57,989 nucleotides of DNA from positions 24,730 to 82,718 of the forward strand of contig PNBD01000117.1 of the NCBI GenBank assembly GCA_003135855.1. The letters run 5' to 3'. A model generated the notes under the pieces. It was not told the DNA's origin, made no database searches, and was given only the letters and a program-made list of their open reading frames with translations. How positions within the stretch are numbered: the stretch's first letter is position 1; each line of letters opens with the position of its first letter. Shown here piece after piece: positions 15,308-23,364 of the stretch. The DNA comes from Deltaproteobacteria bacterium. Lineage in GTDB: Bacteria; Desulfobacterota; Binatia; Binatales; Binataceae. A program made the translations under genes and the position numbers.

Positions 15308-16276
15308 TCAGGGAATCAACAGCAGCTTTCCGATCGACCGCCGCGATTCAAGATAACGAAGCGCTTCGACGGCGTCGGCCAGTGCAAATCTCTTTCCGAT
15401 CGGCACCGTCAACTTGCCTTCGCGCGCGAGCCGAAATACGTCGTCGAGACCGCGCCGATGAATCTCATGCATCCCGTACACCATCGGCACTACGAAGCCA
15501 CTCACCTTCAACGATTTGGCGAACAGGCTCATCGGGTTGATTGGGTCGGGCGGCCCTCCCGCGCTGCCATAGAGAATCAGATGCCCGAACGGCGCGAGGC
15601 ACTTGAGGCCTTTCTCGAAGGTGGGCTTGCCAACCGCATCGAGGATCAAATCGACGCCACGGCCTTCAGTCAGCCGCATCGCTTCCACCGCGAAATCCTG
15701 GTCCTGATAGTTGATCACGTCGTCCGCGCCGTATTTGCGCACAAAATCGATCTTGTCATTTGAGGAGACGGTGCCGATAACTCGCGCGCCTGCCGCCTTG
15801 GCGATCTGCACCGCCGCGATTCCAACGCCGCCCGCCGCCGAATGCACGATGACGCTTTGTCCCGGTGTCGTCTGATGACAACTGTGCAGCAGATGCCACG
15901 CCGTCAGCACCGCGACCGGAAACGCGGCGGCCTGCTCGTAGTCCATGAAGTCCGGAATCGGCATCACTCGCGATTGCCGGATGCGCGTGTACTCGGCGTA
16001 AGAGCCCATCCCGATGTAAGCGACGCGAGTCCCCGCCGTCAGGCCTTTCACGTCTGGCGCGACCTCCTCGATCACGCCCGCCGCTTCCATCCCCGGCGTA
16101 TCGGGAAACACCGGCTTCACCAGGTACTGCCCGCGAATGAAAAACGTATCGCCATAGTTCAGCGCGATTACGTGATTTCTCACCAGCACCGTGCCCGGAC
16201 GAAGCTCGGGCTTCGGCACCTCGCGCAATTGCATCACTTCGGGACCGCCGAGCCGATCGAACTGGATCGCCTTCAT
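15308..16276 (-). CDS. NADPH:quinone reductase (MDR, zinc-free)
   Basis: Seen: 322 residues of medium-chain dehydrogenase: N-terminal 'MKAIQFDRLGGPEVMQL', a GroES-like half with 'NYGDTFFIRGQY' and 'PGMEAAGVIEEV', and a Rossmann half with 'HSAAGGVGIAAVQIAKAAGARVIGT'. Zinc ligands of alcohol dehydrogenases are missing, which fits the quinone reductase branch. Known: reduces quinones or enones with NADPH. Second to last gene of the five-gene operon; 16 bp from the phosphatase gene. Confidence 0.9.
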   Translation of the reverse strand: MKAIQFDRLGGPEVMQLREVPKPELRPGTVLVRNHVIALNYGDTFFIRGQYLVKPVFPDTPGMEAAGVIEEVAPDVKGLTAGTRVAYIGMGSYAEYTRIRQSRVMPIPDFMDYEQAAAFPVAVLTAWHLLHSCHQTTPGQSVIVHSAAGGVGIAAVQIAKAAGARVIGTVSSNDKIDFVRKYGADDVINYQDQDFAVEAMRLTEGRGVDLILDAVGKPTFEKGLKCLAPFGHLILYGSAGGPPDPINPMSLFAKSLKVSGFVVPMVYGMHEIHRRGLDDVFRLAREGKLTVPIGKRFALADAVEALRYLESRRSIGKLLLIP

Positions 16277-16292
16277 GTTGGTTTCACGACTG

Positions 16293-16694
16293 TCATTTAT
16301 TGTGGATACCGAGCCAGCGCCGGCGATCCTCGACGATCGGGCGCTTGCTTTTCAGCAGTGCGTACGCGTCGTCCAGCGTCATCGCTCGCCGAGTCTTGAG
16401 GAACCACGCAACCACCAACGGGGCGCGTTCGCATCCCTCTTCGCAATGAACCAGCACGCGATGCCCGCGCGCCAGCTCGTCAGCAATCACCTCAGCAGTG
16501 CGATCGAGCGACTCGACGCCGCGCGCAAGTATCGGCATGTGGATCGCGTGCGCGGGCTCGCCGTGCGGAACATCGGGCAGTACGTTGATGATAGTGCCAT
16601 CGAACTTTTGCGCATCCTGCAAGTCGCCGACGAACAGGTTCGCGATGACTTCGCTTTCTCCCCAGCGCTCGCCCATAGCTGCGGAATCGATCAA
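16293..16694 (-). CDS. Dual-specificity (Tyr/Ser-Thr) phosphatase
   Basis: Seen: 133 residues with the phosphatase loop 'HCEEGCERAP' (Cys84-x5-Arg90), preceded by 'INVLPDVPHGE' and followed by 'TLDDAYALLKSKRP', as in DSP-type folds. Start uncertain: a TTG at 16692-16694 overlaps the crotonase stop (TTGA), and an ATG at 16676 gives 'MGERWGES'. Known: hydrolyses phospho-Tyr/Ser/Thr or other phosphomonoesters. Its place inside a fatty-acid-type operon is unusual, as no kinase is nearby. Confidence 0.82.
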   Translation of the reverse strand: MIDSAAMGERWGESEVIANLFVGDLQDAQKFDGTIINVLPDVPHGEPAHAIHMPILARGVESLDRTAEVIADELARGHRVLVHCEEGCERAPLVVAWFLKTRRAMTLDDAYALLKSKRPIVEDRRRWLGIHNK

Positions 16695-17590
16695 CTATAC
16701 TTGCGATTTTGCCACCACGGAAAATACGGCGGCATATCTTTCGAGATCTTGTCCGGAAATTTGGCCGGCCGCTTCTCGAGGAACGAGGTAACCCCTTCCT
16801 TGACGTCGGCCGACGCGCCGCGCGAGAAGATCCCGCGGCTATCGATTTTGTGCGCCTCCATCGGATGATCGGCCGTGAGCATCTTCCAGAACATCTGGCG
16901 GATCAGCGCGACTGACACCTGCGAGGTGTTGTCCGCAATCTCACGCGCCAGCGCGCGCGCCGACGGAATCAGTTGGTCGGGCGCACAAACCTTGCTGATA
17001 AGGCGTCCATGCAGCGCCTCCTCGGCGGAGAACACGCGGCCGGAAAACGCCCACTCGAGCGCCTGCGAGATTCCGACCACGCGCGGCAGGAACCAACTCG
17101 AGCACGCTTCCGGAACGATCCCGCGGCGCGAGAAGACGAAACCGAAGCGCGCATTTTCCGACGCGATTCGCACGTCCATCGCGAGTTGCATCGTCACGCC
17201 GACGCCGACCGCGGGTCCGTTGACCGCGGCGATCACCGGTTTCAGCGATTCGAAAATGCGCAGTGTCAGGCGGCCGCCACCGTCGCGAACCGCCTCATTG
17301 CTCCAATCCACGGTGCCGTCAGGCCTGATTGCGCTCTGCCGCTCGGGACGATCCGGACGCGTTGCGTCGAAGGTATTCGCGCCCGCCGACAAATCGGCGC
17401 CCGCGCAGAAGCCACGCCCGGCGCCCGTCACGATGATCGCGCGGATATTGTCGTCCGCGTCGGCCTTGTCGAACGCATCGATCATCTCGTTCATCATTTG
17501 GCCCGTGAACGCGTTCAACTTCTCCGGGCGATTGAGCGTGATCGTCAGGATGTTGTCCGCGACGTCGTAAAGAATCTGCTCATAGGCCAT
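16691..17590 (-). CDS. Enoyl-CoA hydratase/isomerase (crotonase family)
   Basis: Seen: 299 residues with oxyanion-hole segments 'GAGRGFCAGADLS' and 'AAVNGPAVGVGVTM' and the catalytic Glu in 'GIVPEACSSWFLPRVVG'. The start ATG is preceded by GAGGAG. Length is slightly above the usual 260 because of an insert around residues 75-105 ('FDATRPDRPERQSAI'). Known: hydrates or isomerises enoyl-CoA. It is 30 bp after the acyl-CoA dehydrogenase gene and overlaps the next gene, so translational coupling is likely. Confidence 0.92.
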   Translation of the reverse strand: MAYEQILYDVADNILTITLNRPEKLNAFTGQMMNEMIDAFDKADADDNIRAIIVTGAGRGFCAGADLSAGANTFDATRPDRPERQSAIRPDGTVDWSNEAVRDGGGRLTLRIFESLKPVIAAVNGPAVGVGVTMQLAMDVRIASENARFGFVFSRRGIVPEACSSWFLPRVVGISQALEWAFSGRVFSAEEALHGRLISKVCAPDQLIPSARALAREIADNTSQVSVALIRQMFWKMLTADHPMEAHKIDSRGIFSRGASADVKEGVTSFLEKRPAKFPDKISKDMPPYFPWWQNRKYS

Positions 17591-17620
17591 CTGACTGTCT
17601 CCTCGAGTTGAAAATCGCGA

Positions 17621-18919
17621 TCACTGATTCGCGACCTCCAGTTCGATGCGATTCGCGTACTTCCTGATCGCCGCTTCGCGCAGCTTCGGTATGTGCTGCG
17701 TCGGGAACAGCCCGTCGGTCGCCTTGTAATCGCGCAGCACTTGGCGCGCGACGGTGATCTTGTGCACTTCGGTCGGCCCGTCGGCGAGTCCCATGTGGAA
17801 ACTCTGGATGACCTGTTCGACGAACGGCATTTCGTTGGTTGCGCCGAGCGATCCATGAAGATAGAGCGCGCGCGAAGCTACGTCGTGGAAGACTTTCGGC
17901 ATCAGCGCCTTGACCGCAGCGATGTCCTTGCGAACTTTGAGATAATCCTTGTAGCGATCGATCTTCCACGCGGTGCGCAGCACCAGCAGGCGGAACTGCT
18001 CGATCTCCATCCACGAGTCGGCGATCTTTTCCTGCACCATCTGCTTGTCGGCCAGCTTCGATCCTTGCGTCGTGCGCGACAGCACCCGCTCGCACATCAT
18101 GTCGAACGCGCGGCGCACCTGTCCGATCGTGCGCATCGCATGATGAATGCGGCCGCCGCCAAGCCGGGTCTGTGCGACCGCGAAGGCGCCGCCACGAGGC
18201 CCGAGCATGTGATCCTTCGGCACCGTCACATCCGAATAACGGATGTAGGCGTGACTGCCCCCGCGCTCGTTCATCCCGACCGACAGGTTCTTCAGGATCT
18301 TCACACCCGGCGTGTCGCTCGGCACGATGAACATCGACATCCGCTTGTATTCCGCCGCATCGGGATCCGTCACCGCCATCACGATCAGAAACGAGGCGAG
18401 GTGCGCGTTCGACGAGAACCATTTCTCGCCGTTGATGACCCAGTTGTCGCCTTTCATTTCGGCTTTGGTTTTGAATACTTTCGGATCGGCGCCGCCCTGC
18501 GGTTCGGTCATCGAGAATGCGGAAACGATTTCGTTATCGAGCAGCGGCTGCAGATATCGCTTCTTCTGCTCGGGCGTGCCGTAATGCGCGAGGATTTCGC
18601 CGTTGCCCGAATCGGGCGCCTGGCATCCGAAGACGATCGGCGCGTACGCTGCGCCGCCCAGGAGTTCGTTCAACAGTCCGAGCTTAACCTGGCCGTATCC
18701 TTGGCCACCGAGTTCGGGCCCAAGATGACAGGCCCACAGCTTGCGCTTTTTGACCTCGGCTTGTAGCGGGCGAACCAGCGCGTTGCGTTTTGGATTGCGC
18801 ACGTCATACGGATGGCAATCGAGCACATATTGCAGCGGCTCAACTTCCTCGCGCACGAACTTATCTGCCCAGTCGAGTTCCTTCTGGAATTCGGGTTCGG
18901 TTTCAAAATCCCAACTCAT
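17621..18919 (-). CDS. Acyl-CoA dehydrogenase
   Basis: Seen: 432 residues from the ATG at 18917-18919, chosen because GGAGGAACAATC precedes it; the longer frame has no ribosome site. N-terminal helical domain ('FVREEVEPLQY'), FAD/substrate region 'AFSMTEPQGGADP', 'WVINGEKWFSSNAHLASFLIVM', and a C-terminal domain ending 'DGPTEVHKITVARQVL'. Known: this ACAD branch oxidises acyl-CoA with FAD and passes electrons to ETF. First gene of the five-gene operon, divergent from an LLM gene (192 bp between). Confidence 0.93.
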   Translation of the reverse strand: MSWDFETEPEFQKELDWADKFVREEVEPLQYVLDCHPYDVRNPKRNALVRPLQAEVKKRKLWACHLGPELGGQGYGQVKLGLLNELLGGAAYAPIVFGCQAPDSGNGEILAHYGTPEQKKRYLQPLLDNEIVSAFSMTEPQGGADPKVFKTKAEMKGDNWVINGEKWFSSNAHLASFLIVMAVTDPDAAEYKRMSMFIVPSDTPGVKILKNLSVGMNERGGSHAYIRYSDVTVPKDHMLGPRGGAFAVAQTRLGGGRIHHAMRTIGQVRRAFDMMCERVLSRTTQGSKLADKQMVQEKIADSWMEIEQFRLLVLRTAWKIDRYKDYLKVRKDIAAVKALMPKVFHDVASRALYLHGSLGATNEMPFVEQVIQSFHMGLADGPTEVHKITVARQVLRDYKATDGLFPTQHIPKLREAAIRKYANRIELEVANQ

Positions 18920-19111
18920 GATTGTTCCTCCATGGAGACAGCGATCCTGTGATTGCGCCCGCGACCGTTCGGTGCAAACAGGACGCGAGTGGATTGTCGC
19001 CAATAGCCGGCGGTTTTACCAGAGCAGCGCGTTGTCTGAGCGCGGGCCTATGGAATCGGCGTCGCGAGCCAAGCAAGATGAGTCAATGCGCTACGCTTGC
19101 GAATCACTCGA

Positions 19112-20137
19112 ATGAAGCTTTCAGTCGTCGATCAATCGCCCGTCCCGGCCGGATTCACCGCCGCGGATGCGCTCAACAATACGATCGATTTGGCGAAGTT
19201 TTGCGATCGGCTCGGCTACGAGCGGTACTGGATCGCGGAGCATCATGCGACCGGCGCGTTCGCGAGTCCGGCGCCCGAGATAATGATCGCGCGCGTCGCC
19301 GCCGAAACGCGCAATATCCGGGTCGGCTCGGGCGGCGTGATGCTGCCGCATTACAGTCCGATGAAAGTGGCCGAGACTTTCCGGATGCTGCATGCGCTGT
19401 ATCCCGGTCGAATCGATCTCGGGATTGGGCGCGCGCCCGGCGGCAGCCCGCTCGATACTTATGCGTTGCGACGCGATCGCGAGAGCCAGCCGGCGTCCGA
19501 CGATTTTCCGAAACAGTTGCTCGAATTGCTCGCTTTCCTGCACGAGAGTTTCCGTCCCGATCACGCGTTCAGCCGCATCCATCTTTCGCCCGCGATGCCG
19601 GGTTATCCTGAAATCTGGATGCTCGGATCGAGCATGTGGAGCGCCGCCGCGGCGGCCCAGCTCGGACTGTCATACAGCTTCGCGCATTTCATCGATCCGA
19701 ATCCGACGCGCAGCGCGATCGAGTACTACCGCTCGCACTTCAAGCCCTCGAATGAGCTGTCGAAGCCACTCGCGACGCTCGGCATCGGGGCCATCTGTGC
19801 CGATACCGAAGCCGAGGCGGAACGGCTCGCATCGAGCGTCCGGATGTTTGTGCGCAACGCACGACGCGGCGATCGAGGACCGATCCCGACGCCGGAAGAG
19901 GCGCTCGCCGAGCTGCGCGCTACGTCGTTGGAGCCGGATCCGATGCTTCGAGAGACCGGCGAATGGCCGCGATCATTGATTGGCACTGCAGATCGCGTGC
20001 GCGATCAACTCATCGACATCGCGAGCGTGCTCGGCATCGACGAAGCGGTGATCGTGACCGTGGTGCACGATCATCAAGCGCGATTGCACTCGTATCAGCT
20101 ACTCGCCGACGCTTTCGGCCTGAAACCTCGCGCCTGA
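19112..20137 (+). CDS. LLM-class oxidoreductase (MsnO8-like)
   Basis: Seen: 341 residues opening 'MKLSVVDQSPVPAG', then 'RYWIAEHHATGAFASPAPE', 'GSGGVMLPHYSPMKVAE' and 'IDLGIGRAPGG', all diagnostic of the MsnO8/alkanal-monooxygenase-like branch. ATG 19112 fits the family start; an in-frame TTG at 19097 is less likely. Known: FMN-dependent monooxygenase fold, substrate unknown. Divergent from the acyl-CoA dehydrogenase operon, so the 192-bp gap should contain both promoters. Confidence 0.9.
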   Translation: MKLSVVDQSPVPAGFTAADALNNTIDLAKFCDRLGYERYWIAEHHATGAFASPAPEIMIARVAAETRNIRVGSGGVMLPHYSPMKVAETFRMLHALYPGRIDLGIGRAPGGSPLDTYALRRDRESQPASDDFPKQLLELLAFLHESFRPDHAFSRIHLSPAMPGYPEIWMLGSSMWSAAAAAQLGLSYSFAHFIDPNPTRSAIEYYRSHFKPSNELSKPLATLGIGAICADTEAEAERLASSVRMFVRNARRGDRGPIPTPEEALAELRATSLEPDPMLRETGEWPRSLIGTADRVRDQLIDIASVLGIDEAVIVTVVHDHQARLHSYQLLADAFGLKPRA

Positions 20138-20233
20138 GGAAAGCAGGGCCGGGAGGCATCTATCCTGATGTGCAGGCTAATCGTGTGCTTTATCAGGCTA
20201 TGAATATCTTGACTTAGCTTATTGAAGACGATA

Positions 20234-20269
20234 TCTCTCTAGGCATGTTAATTTTGCCTAAAGAGAGAG
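20234..20269 (+). promoter_or_regulatory. Leader hairpin covering the ribosome binding site
   Basis: Seen: TCTCTCTAGGCA (20234-20245), 9-nt loop, TGCCTAAAGAGAGA (20255-20268; two unpaired A). The GAGAGAG Shine-Dalgarno of the next gene (GTG at 20277) lies in the right arm. Inference: it regulates translation, for example by temperature or a trans factor. Confidence 0.5.
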
Positions 20270-20276
20270 TAGAGCA

Positions 20277-20756
20277 GTGAAACGAAAGCTTACGTTATTC
20301 GCACTCGTCCTGGCAATGGTCGCAGCGGGTTTCGCTTCGGCACAGGCGCAGACAGATCTGGAATCCGTTTCCCCTCTGATCACAACCGCCAATTTGAACG
20401 GTACCTGTGGCTTCACTGCGGTTGCAACCAAGGTCGATCCGAACAGCAGTAACTATTTGGCCCCTGATAGCTGGGTGGGAACGATTCTGTTCAACGGCGC
20501 CGGCAAGGCAACCGCGAACATCACCATCAATAAACGCGGAACGGTCCAAAACTTCAATATCACTAACGGCACCTATTCGGTGAATGCCGATGGACGGACG
20601 GGAACGATCGACTTTACGTCCTTCAGTCCGGGCGCTCCTCTTCTTAAGTTCGTGGTCACGTCCAACGCAACCGAATTGAGATTTATCAACATCGGACCAA
20701 CGGATCCCACGGCTGGCATTATCACGGAAGTCGTAGCCGGCGTCTGCAAGTTTTGA
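20277..20756 (+). CDS. Small secreted protein of unknown function
   Basis: Seen: 159 residues. A clean signal peptide (residues 1-25: KRK, hydrophobic 'LFALVLAMVAAGF', then 'ASAQAQ') is followed by a beta-rich domain with two cysteines, one in 'LNGTCGFTAV' and one at the end ('GVCKF'), that could bond. Start is GTG at 20277. I do not recognise the family; the alternation 'GKATANITINKRGTVQNFNITNGTYSVNADGRTG' type pattern suggests a small beta-barrel or lipocalin-like fold. The following secreted ORF starts within 40 bp. Confidence 0.7.
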   Translation: MKRKLTLFALVLAMVAAGFASAQAQTDLESVSPLITTANLNGTCGFTAVATKVDPNSSNYLAPDSWVGTILFNGAGKATANITINKRGTVQNFNITNGTYSVNADGRTGTIDFTSFSPGAPLLKFVVTSNATELRFINIGPTDPTAGIITEVVAGVCKF

Positions 20757-20794
20757 CGGATTTGGCCGTGGGGGACATCTCTAAAGGTAAGTCT

Positions 20795-21103
20795 TTGACT
20801 CGCAGAGCCTCGCGCATCGCGCAGGGTGCGGCTGGAGCACGCGCTGTGTTTGTAGCCGTCGCGCTCGCGTTGGCAGTTCTGACGAGTTCGTCGTTAACCT
20901 TTGCCGCGAGCGCGACACCGTCCAGGACTCCAACTAGAACCGCGACGCGGACCAAGACCCCGACCGCGACCAGGACACCGACCCGGACGCCAACCAGAAC
21001 CGCGACACCGGCCCGGACCGCAACTCCCACGCCGACCAGCACCCCGACGTCGACGCCGCACCCGGCCGCAATGATGAATCAGTACTTCGAGGTGCTCGAC
21101 TAA
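20795..21103 (+). CDS. Short secreted Thr-Pro-rich protein
   Basis: Seen: about 102 residues from a TTG at 20795 preceded by AAAGGTAAG (an upstream TTG at 20753 overlapping the previous stop is also possible). A signal-like segment 'ARAVFVAVALALAVLTSSS' is followed by roughly 50 residues of alternating Thr-Pro-Arg/Ser repeats and a short tail 'MMNQYFEVLD'. Thr-Pro linkers of the same style occur in the large protein at 23365. It may be a wall- or glycan-associated peptide, or the remains of a larger protein that has lost its globular domain. Confidence 0.45.
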   Translation: MTRRASRIAQGAAGARAVFVAVALALAVLTSSSLTFAASATPSRTPTRTATRTKTPTATRTPTRTPTRTATPARTATPTPTSTPTSTPHPAAMMNQYFEVLD

Positions 21104-21143
21104 GACTCGCTCCTCGCTCAGGTGCAGGGGCTGGCCCCCTCCG

Positions 21144-22847
21144 CTATCGTCTTTGCCGGAGTTCGTTCAACGGGCGAGTATTCAGCACGTCCGCCGGCTC
21201 GATCCATCCGCGGCGCGCTTGCGCAAGACCGAACTCGACATTGTCGAAGCCGTTGGTCGAGTGCGAGTCGGTCGAGATGACCAGCTTGACGCCCGCGCGC
21301 TTGGCCGCCATGCAAGCGGTATCGGCCAGGTCGAGCCGATCCGGCTGCGAATTCACTTCGAGCGCGCATCCTTCTTCATGGGCCGCGCGTAGCACTTCGC
21401 CAAAATCAAAGGTACTTTCATCGCGCTTGCCGATTAGGCGCCCGGTGGGATGCCCGATTACATCGACGTGCGGATTCTTGATCGCCTTGATCAGGCGGCG
21501 CGTCATCTCTGGCGCCGGCTGATCCAGCTTCGAGTGCACCGACGCGACCACCCAGTCGAGCTCCGCGAGCACGTCATCAGGCAAATCAAGTGAGCCGTCT
21601 TCGAGGATGTCCACTTCTATACCGCGGAGCAGTTTGATTCCGCTGACGCTCGCCTGCACGGTTTCGATTTCACGCCACTGCTCGCGAAGCCGCTGCGGAT
21701 CGAGTCCATGCACCATCGCGAGCCGCTGCGAGTGATCGGTGACCGCGAAGTACTCGAGGCCCGCCTGCTGCGCGGCCCGCGCCATCTCCTCGATCGACGC
21801 GCGCCCGTCGGTGTACGTCGAATGAGTGTGCAGGTCGCCGCGCAGGTCCGATCGTTCGATCAGCCGCGGCAAGCGATGCTCGAGCGCCGCTTCGACTTCG
21901 CCGCGATCCTCGCGCAACTCGGGCGGTATCCATGACATCCCGAGCTTGGCGTAAACATCTTCCTCGGTGCGGCCCGCGATCGATCTCTCGGCGCGCAGCA
22001 ATCCGTACTCGTTGAGCGAAAAACGCATCCGCTGCGCGATTTTTCGGATGTGGATGCAATGCGCCTGCGAGCCGGTGAAATAGATCAGCGCCGCGCCGTA
22101 GCTCTTCGCCGGCAGGATACGCACGTCGACCTGCAAACCGCCGTTCAGCACGATCGTGGTCTTGGTCTCGCCGCTGCCGAGTGTTTTCGCGGCGCGCGGA
22201 TAGGCGAGCACCCATTTCGATACTTCGGCAGGTCGCGACGAAATCGTAAGGATGTCGAGATCGCCGACCGTGTCGCGACGCCGGCGAAAACTGCCGGCGA
22301 CTTCGGCGCGCTCGATCGCTTTGCAGCGACGAAGATATGCGAGCAGCGCGTCGACCTCGAGCGCCGCGTCGGAATAGAGCCATCGCTTGGGCTTGGTGCG
22401 CGGCTCGCGACTAAGATGCTCGAGCAGTTTTTCTTCCATCTTCGGACCGAAGCCGCGAATCGTGCGCAATGCCCCCGCCTCGAGCGCAGTCCGCAATTGC
22501 GTGAGGTCCTGGATCGCCAATTGTTCCGAAATCTGCTTGACGCGCTTCGGGCCTAGTCCCGGCAGATGCATCAGGGCGAGCACGCCCGGCGGCACCTTCG
22601 CGCTCAGCTCGCGATGGAGCGCCAGTTCGCCGGTTTTCACCAGCGTTTCGATCTTGGCGGAAAGGTCCTTGCCGATTCCCGCGACCTCGGACATCTTCTC
22701 GATGCTGAGTTCCGCGAAGGTCGCCGGATAATCCCAGACCGCGCGCGCGGCGTTGCGATAGGCGCGCACGCGAAAGAAGTTCTCGCCGGTAATTTCGAGC
22801 ATGTCCGCGATTTCGCTCAGGACGCGGCCAATCTCGCCGTTTTGCAT
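21144..22847 (-). CDS. polX: DNA polymerase X with PHP domain
   Basis: Seen: 567 residues. N-terminal 8-kDa/fingers ('NGEIGRVLSEIADMLEI', HhH 'LMHLPGLGPKRVKQI'), the nucleotidyltransferase 'VAGSFRRRRDTVGDLDIL' with its two Asp, and a C-terminal PHP phosphoesterase starting 'DLRGDLHTHSTYTDG' about residue 340, with 'FAVTDHS', 'GIEVDIL' and 'STDSHS'. Known: bacterial PolX fills short gaps in base-excision repair and its PHP domain has 3'-5' exonuclease/AP-endonuclease activity. Cytoplasmic. A structured element lies ~110 bp upstream of its start. Confidence 0.95.
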   Translation of the reverse strand: MQNGEIGRVLSEIADMLEITGENFFRVRAYRNAARAVWDYPATFAELSIEKMSEVAGIGKDLSAKIETLVKTGELALHRELSAKVPPGVLALMHLPGLGPKRVKQISEQLAIQDLTQLRTALEAGALRTIRGFGPKMEEKLLEHLSREPRTKPKRWLYSDAALEVDALLAYLRRCKAIERAEVAGSFRRRRDTVGDLDILTISSRPAEVSKWVLAYPRAAKTLGSGETKTTIVLNGGLQVDVRILPAKSYGAALIYFTGSQAHCIHIRKIAQRMRFSLNEYGLLRAERSIAGRTEEDVYAKLGMSWIPPELREDRGEVEAALEHRLPRLIERSDLRGDLHTHSTYTDGRASIEEMARAAQQAGLEYFAVTDHSQRLAMVHGLDPQRLREQWREIETVQASVSGIKLLRGIEVDILEDGSLDLPDDVLAELDWVVASVHSKLDQPAPEMTRRLIKAIKNPHVDVIGHPTGRLIGKRDESTFDFGEVLRAAHEEGCALEVNSQPDRLDLADTACMAAKRAGVKLVISTDSHSTNGFDNVEFGLAQARRGWIEPADVLNTRPLNELRQRR

Positions 22848-23364
22848 CGGAGTTCCCGCCGGTCTCGCGTGATCAGTAATTGTCCATAATAGATCGCGGC
22901 GCCGCGCGTGCTGAAACGGTCAGCGAGTGCGGTTCGAGCAATTTGCGATGGAAAAAGATGGCCGGGCTACTAGGGGGACCGCGGGTGGGGGCCAACGGTC
23001 GAGTAGCCCGGCCTTTGCTTGGGGGACAGGCGCTGTTAATTCTCGGGGGAGGAGTTTTGCAGCGCTATTTGAGGTAGAGCAACATCTGTGCCTTAAAAAT
23101 TTTCAAGTAATTCGAGGGCCGGCGAGTAAGATGTCTTCTCGTTTTGCAACGACGAAGACAGAAAATGCCCCGAAATGGGTCGTATTGCCGCGAAATCAAG
23201 GCTGTTTTGCAGGATGCGAGCGATGTGGCTCGCCGATGCACTCTTTCGCGTATTGTTGACGGACGTCGCGGGCCGCAGCGCAGCGACTGCATTCCGCAGC
23301 CCCGATGAAATGCTCACTGACGAGCCGCGCGGCCTGCAAGTTCCCGAGCAGCGCGGTCCTAAAT
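22848..23364 (-). other. Gene-free gap upstream of polX
   Basis: 517 bp with no credible gene on either strand. It holds the strong hairpin described at 22950-23014. The rest, including AT-rich stretches around 23040-23110, shows no clear structure and probably contains the polX promoter and the end of the upstream transcript. Confidence 0.5.
22950..23014 (-). terminator. Long hairpin followed by a T-run
   Basis: Seen: GGCCGGGCTACT (22961-22972) pairs perfectly with AGTAGCCCGGCC (23003-23014). Inside the 30-nt loop GACCG and CGGTC can pair again. On the minus strand the stem is followed by ATCTTTTT, so it can terminate transcripts coming from the 23365-25671 gene, or act as an attenuator in the polX leader. 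Confidence 0.6.

Noticed and set aside
22950-23060. Possible riboswitch upstream of polX
   Set aside because: The strong nested hairpin made me check GEMM, cobalamin and mini-ykkC patterns. None of their conserved unpaired motifs is present, while a plain T-run follows on the minus strand, so a terminator or attenuator is the safer call.
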